Shown here: in pieces, positions 59,848 to 64,000 of the stretch
Layout of the letters: every line of letters begins with the position of its first letter
How positions within the stretch are numbered: the first letter of the stretch is position 1
Assembly: GCF_010093535.1 (NCBI RefSeq)
Contig: NW_022985165.1
Location: 473,689 to 537,688 of the forward strand
Source: Lindgomyces ingoldianus
Lineage: Eukaryota > Ascomycota > Dothideomycetes > Pleosporales > Lindgomycetaceae
DNA: 64,000 nucleotides
Reading direction: 5' to 3'
Translations under genes and position numbers: made by a program
The notes under the pieces: model-generated
Told to the model about the DNA's origin: nothing
The model's database searches: none
Seen by the model: the letters and a program-made list of their open reading frames with translations, nothing else

Positions 59848-61481
59848 ATGGGCCTCATTAGGAAGAAGACGGCGTCGCGGGGCACTGAGGGCGGTGTCAA
59901 GTACGTCTGCGATGTTTGCCTCTCAGACATCACTTCCACGGCAAGTTCCGACAGTCTGCCCAGTTGCCCCTCGATCTCCACCCTCCATGTATCCCCCGCT
60001 AGGATGCTAACACATGTCAATAGGTCCGCATACGGTGCGCCAGCAACGCCTGTCACGAGTATGACCTCTGTGTGCCCTGCTTTTCTGACGGTAAATGCTC
60101 CCGCGAGCACGATCCGCGGACCCACCACTACCAGGTCATTGAGCAACACTCTATCCCCATATTCACCGACGACTGGGGGGCTGATGAAGAGCTGGCGTTG
60201 CTGGAGGGCGCAGAAACTTATGGGCTTGGCTCCTGGGCCGACATAGCAGATCATATCGGTGGATTTAGGTCGAAAGACGAAGTCCGCCAACACTACATTG
60301 ACACCTACATCAACAGCTCCAAATTCCCCCTCCCCGAACATGCCAGCCCAGATGACAAAGCTCTCAGCGAGCGGATACCGCGCGACATCTTCCAGGCTCG
60401 GAAGAAGCTACGGATAGAAGAGAGGAAGGAAGCTGCCAAAAATGCCCCACCCGCGACACCAAAACAAAAGCCTACGGCTAGTGTACCCGCGTGCCATGAA
60501 GTCCAGGGGTATATGCCAGGGCGCTTAGAGTTCGAGACTGAGTACTTCAACGAAGCTGAGGAAGCCGTGCAACATATGCAATTCGAGCCTGGGGATGGCC
60601 TCAATCCACGCACCGGCGAAAGTGAGCCAGAAATGGAGTTGAAGATGACGGTTATGGACGTCTACAACTCCCGGCTAGATGCTCGAGTGGAACGGAAGAA
60701 GATCATATTCGAACATAGGCTCCTCGAGTATCGGAAGAATGCGGCGGCTGACAAGAAACGGACGAAAGAAGAGAGAGACGTGCTCAACAAAGCTAAGCCA
60801 TTTGCGCGAATGATGAAACACGATGACTTCAAGACGTTCTGCGAAGGATTGGAGTACGAACACAACCTGAGGCAAGCCATTGGACAGCTTCAGGAATGGA
60901 GAAACAACCAAATAGGGGACCTTAAGTCAGGCGAAAAGTACGAGCAGGAGAAACAGCAGAGGCAATCCCGCGGTCCACCCATTGGCCAATTCGACCGATT
61001 AGCTACAAATAGGATCACTAAACCCACTCCCCCTTTCGAGACACCGTTAGCCACGACAGCGTTGACCGCACCAGAGCTCCCTCTACGGCTTCAACAGAAC
61101 GGTGGTCTCTCCACGCCACCTCCAGATCGAGTGTTGATAAATGGCACCCCAAATGGCACCACAAATGGCGTTCTCACTCCCCAGCAAACGAAGACGAAAT
61201 TCATCCCAAAACCATTACCAAACAGTGTCCCAATGAAGTTTGGAAAGGATGCCGCTGTAGACCTCCAGTTGCTCACTCCCGAGGAGCGCGAGCTTTGTAG
61301 TATACTTCGCATCATGCCAAAGCCTTACCTTGCAATCAAAGAGGCCATGGTTCGGGAGGCCATGAAGCAGGGCGGTGCGATCAAGAAGAAACTCGCCAAA
61401 GAGATTTGTAGGATTGACGTGAACAAAGGAGGTCAGCTGTTTGACTTTTTCGTTCATAATGGCTGGATAGGCAGGGCATGA
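59848..61481 (+). CDS. ada2: SAGA/ADA transcriptional adaptor Ada2
   Basis: Nuclear adaptor that stimulates the Gcn5 acetyltransferase. Exons 59848-59940 and 60024-61481 give 516 residues. The ZZ zinc finger (about residues 17-70) has [32 protein letters not shown] and [10 protein letters not shown]. The SANT/Myb domain (about 78-130) reads [20 protein letters not shown] and [20 protein letters not shown]. The C-terminal SWIRM domain (last 80 residues) has [20 protein letters not shown] and [19 protein letters not shown]. The only intron starts GCAAGT right after TCC ACG and is a GC-AG intron; skipping it would break the zinc finger. A frame antisense to this gene (59391-60341) is a shadow. 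Confidence 0.95.
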
Positions 61482-61907
61482 GTCCTTGGGCAAGGGCAAG
61501 GATGTGGTTCCGGATTTAGAGTAAGCCGACGTTTGTGGTGTTGACTTGATACCCTGATGAGCCTTGATACTACTTGCTGAGTGCACGGGCTGTGGGATTC
61601 AGAGATATATTATAGAATACACAATTCCAAAATGTGTCGAGCCAAGTTAGGATGCTCAGAATGCCGTGTGATCAAGTCACATGACTCAAACGAAACCAAT
61701 CGTGCGAGGTAAACTTCGTTTGTTGACGTCTGGGGCTCGTTGTTAACTCCCCGCCCGGACACACCACGCCGCGCTCACCGCTACAAACTTTGACTATCTA
61801 CTGCAACTCGGTCGAGCACACATTGAGCCTCCGTCAGATTTGCTGCTCGCCCCCGCAACTCTTGCCAGCCAACCTGCCCAAAGCGAAGGCAGCCGTGCCC
61901 GCTCTGC
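61482..61907. other. intergenic, no supported gene
   Basis: 3' flank of Ada2 and promoter of the next gene. Nothing else recognised. Confidence 0.5.
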
Positions 61908-63230
61908 ATGGCAACAGTAATGCGGCAACAAAGCAATATGCCTGGCTTCTACACCCCCCCCCCGCCCAACAGTCGCCTAGGCTCTAGGTTAGACGTGTTT
62001 GCACCAGCGCCTCGATTTCCAGTTGCGACTGAAACCACGGCGCGGCAGGTGATAGACCTACATGCTCACGGGACGCGGAAGCGATGCCGACAGAGCAACG
62101 CTGACTACACGCTTGCGACCTCGCACTCTCAGGCTACAGATGTGTGGGCAGACAGCTCCCTCTCTCTCTCACGCTTCTCCAACACCAGGAGTCCGCCGCC
62201 GCTTGCGAACGATAGATATGAGCTTGCTGGCGGTATGGAAGGCCCGGATATGTTCGCACAGCACCCCGGCGACTACGACGACTACTTCCAGCTGGAGAAG
62301 CAGCGTGAAATGTGGTCTACGCCCACGAGTCCTCCATCTGAACTTGTCCGGCAGCAACTCGCCGCAGTTGATTCCTTCCAGTCTTCCCCGAACGGCACCA
62401 AACCGTGGGTCCTGAATCAGATCCTGAACATCGTAGGGGGCGTTGCGGGAAAGCTGGTGCAGTTCTGCTCCGTACCATTTCGAGGGTTTCAAGCTGGAGG
62501 AGGCCAAGCATACGTATTGAATTTACAAGGACCGCTCGCAGAGATGGGCGCTCGAGATCCGTTCATCAACAGCATAACTGGTCCTGTGCACACCCCGCTA
62601 CCCGGACAGTACCCGGAAGACACCTACGGCGTCGTCTCAATAGAATCCCTCGAGAATGAGCGACCAAGGATGTCCAAGCGATTGCGCACGGGCGAGAAGT
62701 GGGTCGTGGTCGATAAGGATGGAGAGATGGACTCAAGACCGGGGACTCCACGCCTATCTGAGAGACGAGTACCAATACACACGAGATCCCCGTCACAAAT
62801 CCCACGGCCGATGTCCAAGACCGCAGTGTTACATACAACTCCCAAACGCCCATCATTAGTCCCTGTCTCCCGGCGCTCGACTATGGACAGGAGATCACTC
62901 CAGGGAGCTTCTAAAATGCCATCCAAGGTATACACCACACCACGATCCTACAGCCGACAGGGCTATGGGTCGCCCGTCATGTTCCAGGTAGACGATCAAG
63001 TCAAAGGGAGCCCGCTTCCAAAAGAGAGCCAGCGACTGATCAACAAGGTGCGGCGAGAGGAGATGGAGGACGATGCTCGCATGCATAGAATGGGTTCTCA
63101 GATGACCCTCATGCTAAAGGAGGCCCGAGAAGCACTTGGCAGCAAGTTTGCTGTTGAGGACGTCGACATGGTGCAGGGGGAGATGGATGATGAGGGATTT
63201 TCCGAGGAATCATCGTGGTACAAGAAGTGA
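61908..63230 (+). CDS. conserved hypothetical protein, mostly disordered
   Basis: Single exon, 440 residues. The N-terminal third is low-complexity (TPPPPNSRLGSR). The best candidate for a conserved core lies near residues 165-200: PWVLNQILNIVGGVAGKLVQ and VPFRGFQAGGG, a hydrophobic, Gly-rich patch that could be membrane-binding or an interaction helix. The rest is Ser/Pro/Arg-rich with many SP/TP sites (RPGTPRLSERR, HTTPKRPSLVP), suggesting regulation by proline-directed kinases. It ends with an acidic helix region (KEAREALGSKFAVEDVD, EESSWYKK). No known domain; the translation runs without stops through a long single exon, so I take it as real. Confidence 0.72.
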   Translation: MATVMRQQSNMPGFYTPPPPNSRLGSRLDVFAPAPRFPVATETTARQVIDLHAHGTRKRCRQSNADYTLATSHSQATDVWADSSLSLSRFSNTRSPPPLANDRYELAGGMEGPDMFAQHPGDYDDYFQLEKQREMWSTPTSPPSELVRQQLAAVDSFQSSPNGTKPWVLNQILNIVGGVAGKLVQFCSVPFRGFQAGGGQAYVLNLQGPLAEMGARDPFINSITGPVHTPLPGQYPEDTYGVVSIESLENERPRMSKRLRTGEKWVVVDKDGEMDSRPGTPRLSERRVPIHTRSPSQIPRPMSKTAVLHTTPKRPSLVPVSRRSTMDRRSLQGASKMPSKVYTTPRSYSRQGYGSPVMFQVDDQVKGSPLPKESQRLINKVRREEMEDDARMHRMGSQMTLMLKEAREALGSKFAVEDVDMVQGEMDDEGFSEESSWYKK

Positions 63231-64000
63231 AGAAGTACGTTCCAAGGTTTAGGAGAGATCGCATGTGCCGTTGTCAAACCATGAAGGACTATATCTGCAC
63301 TCCATTTTAACGCACTAATCTAAGCCTCCCACAGTTTCCCGTGGGTCTATCTTTCGTGTCCATTTGTACTTCATTTTTGTGGTCTTCGTCATGATGCCAC
63401 CATTGCTCCAGCCGGCGTCAGGCGTCTCTCAGTGGGCGGAATACCCTCTTGGCTTCTAGCAGGACAGTCTACAGGTTCCCCAGCCCACGCTAGGTACATA
63501 AGGTAGTTCAGACGTTGCACATCCTGGGAAGGGTGCCAGAAATTCAGGAAATGAAGATGCGATTTTTCAATGTTAATTTGGTACGTGGTGGATGTTTCGA
63601 AACAGGGCCGACCAGACAGACGGACTATGGCATGTTCCCAGGCGCGGGGACGCTGGTGAATTGCACAGGATGGAAGTCATGCACGACTATCGATATCGGC
63701 GGGACAGTAGTACAGTTTGGGCAGCTCGCCACATGCGCACTGCCGACTGCCAAGCTGGATGCCGGCCCGATGACATGGCTCACTGGCTGGGCGACCCCTC
63801 TCCATCAAGCCAGCCTCCAGCTCTGGCTCAGGACGCACCACTGTGTCGTTCATGCAGCCTCGGCGGGACCGCCTGCAACCATGAATTGGGCGACTTTGCT
63901 TCCGTACAGCTTGTGCCTGAATAGCGTGTGTGCTGCGCGACATTTAACGCTCTCGCACCGCCCACACCTCCGCTCTGCTTCTGGTCGTCTATTGCCTTCA
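63231..64000. other. window end, no supported gene
   Basis: Two overlapping open frames of 110 and 88 codons at 63592-63943 on opposite strands show no domain. A gene may begin beyond the window edge. Confidence 0.45.

Noticed and set aside
59391..60341. 316-codon open frame on the minus strand
   Set aside because: It overlaps the Ada2 first exons antisense; its product has no domain, while Ada2 is strongly conserved.
63592..63943. Opposed open frames near the window end
   Set aside because: No domain on either strand and no convincing start context.

Overview
This is a stretch of nuclear DNA from a filamentous ascomycete (Pezizomycotina-type). Genes lie on both strands, are densely packed, and are split by short introns, mostly 45-100 nt, with GT-AG (occasionally GC-AG) ends and RCTRAY-like branch sites. 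The protein set is typical of such fungi: a CTF1/FarA-type zinc cluster factor, an L-galactonate dehydratase, Erg28, an Akr1-type palmitoyltransferase, Ypk1/Gad8 kinase and Ada2. The species cannot be fixed from the sequence alone. Exon limits below come from reading splice signals and checking that every predicted CDS closes in frame.

Layout. 1-5.3 kb: a 5'-truncated zinc cluster regulator, a rhodanese/Cdc25-like phosphatase, an RpiB-family isomerase and a possible small ORF. 5.6-10.2 kb: a complete but decayed ABCC-type ABC transporter on the minus strand, which explains why that stretch has no long ORF. 10.9-17.7 kb: Yrb2-type Ran-binding protein, Yip4-type Golgi membrane protein, GAL7-type uridylyltransferase and Erg28. 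19-24.2 kb: a secreted Ser/Thr-rich protein, ribosomal protein uS17 (S11), 3-ketoacyl-CoA reductase and an F-box-like protein. 26.4-28.8 kb: two divergently transcribed, paralogous secreted proteins of unknown family, the most intriguing intact genes here. 29.3-34.1 kb: a gene graveyard holding a dead methyltransferase, unassigned traces and a dead S10 carboxypeptidase around one intact GNAT gene. 34.5-39.1 kb: an unknown basic protein, eIF3g and an NmrA-like protein. 39.6-44.2 kb: Akr1 and the mitochondrial ATPase Afg1. 46.5-56.2 kb: L-galactonate dehydratase, the RRM-PWI splicing factor RBM25, mitochondrial bS21m, an unknown type I membrane protein and phosphoglucose isomerase. 57-63.2 kb: Ypk1 kinase, Ada2 and a conserved disordered protein.

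The genes do not form one pathway. Housekeeping functions predominate (translation, splicing, glycolysis, galactose and galactonate metabolism, sterol and fatty acid synthesis, Golgi traffic, TORC2-AGC signalling, SAGA chromatin modification). Several are arranged as divergent pairs sharing short promoters: Yip4/GAL7, uS17/ketoacyl-CoA reductase, the secreted pair, RBM25/bS21m and Ypk1/Ada2. The accessory, fast-evolving part is roughly 24-34.5 kb plus the ABC relic. I saw no CRISPR array, no intact transposon and no secondary-metabolite cluster.
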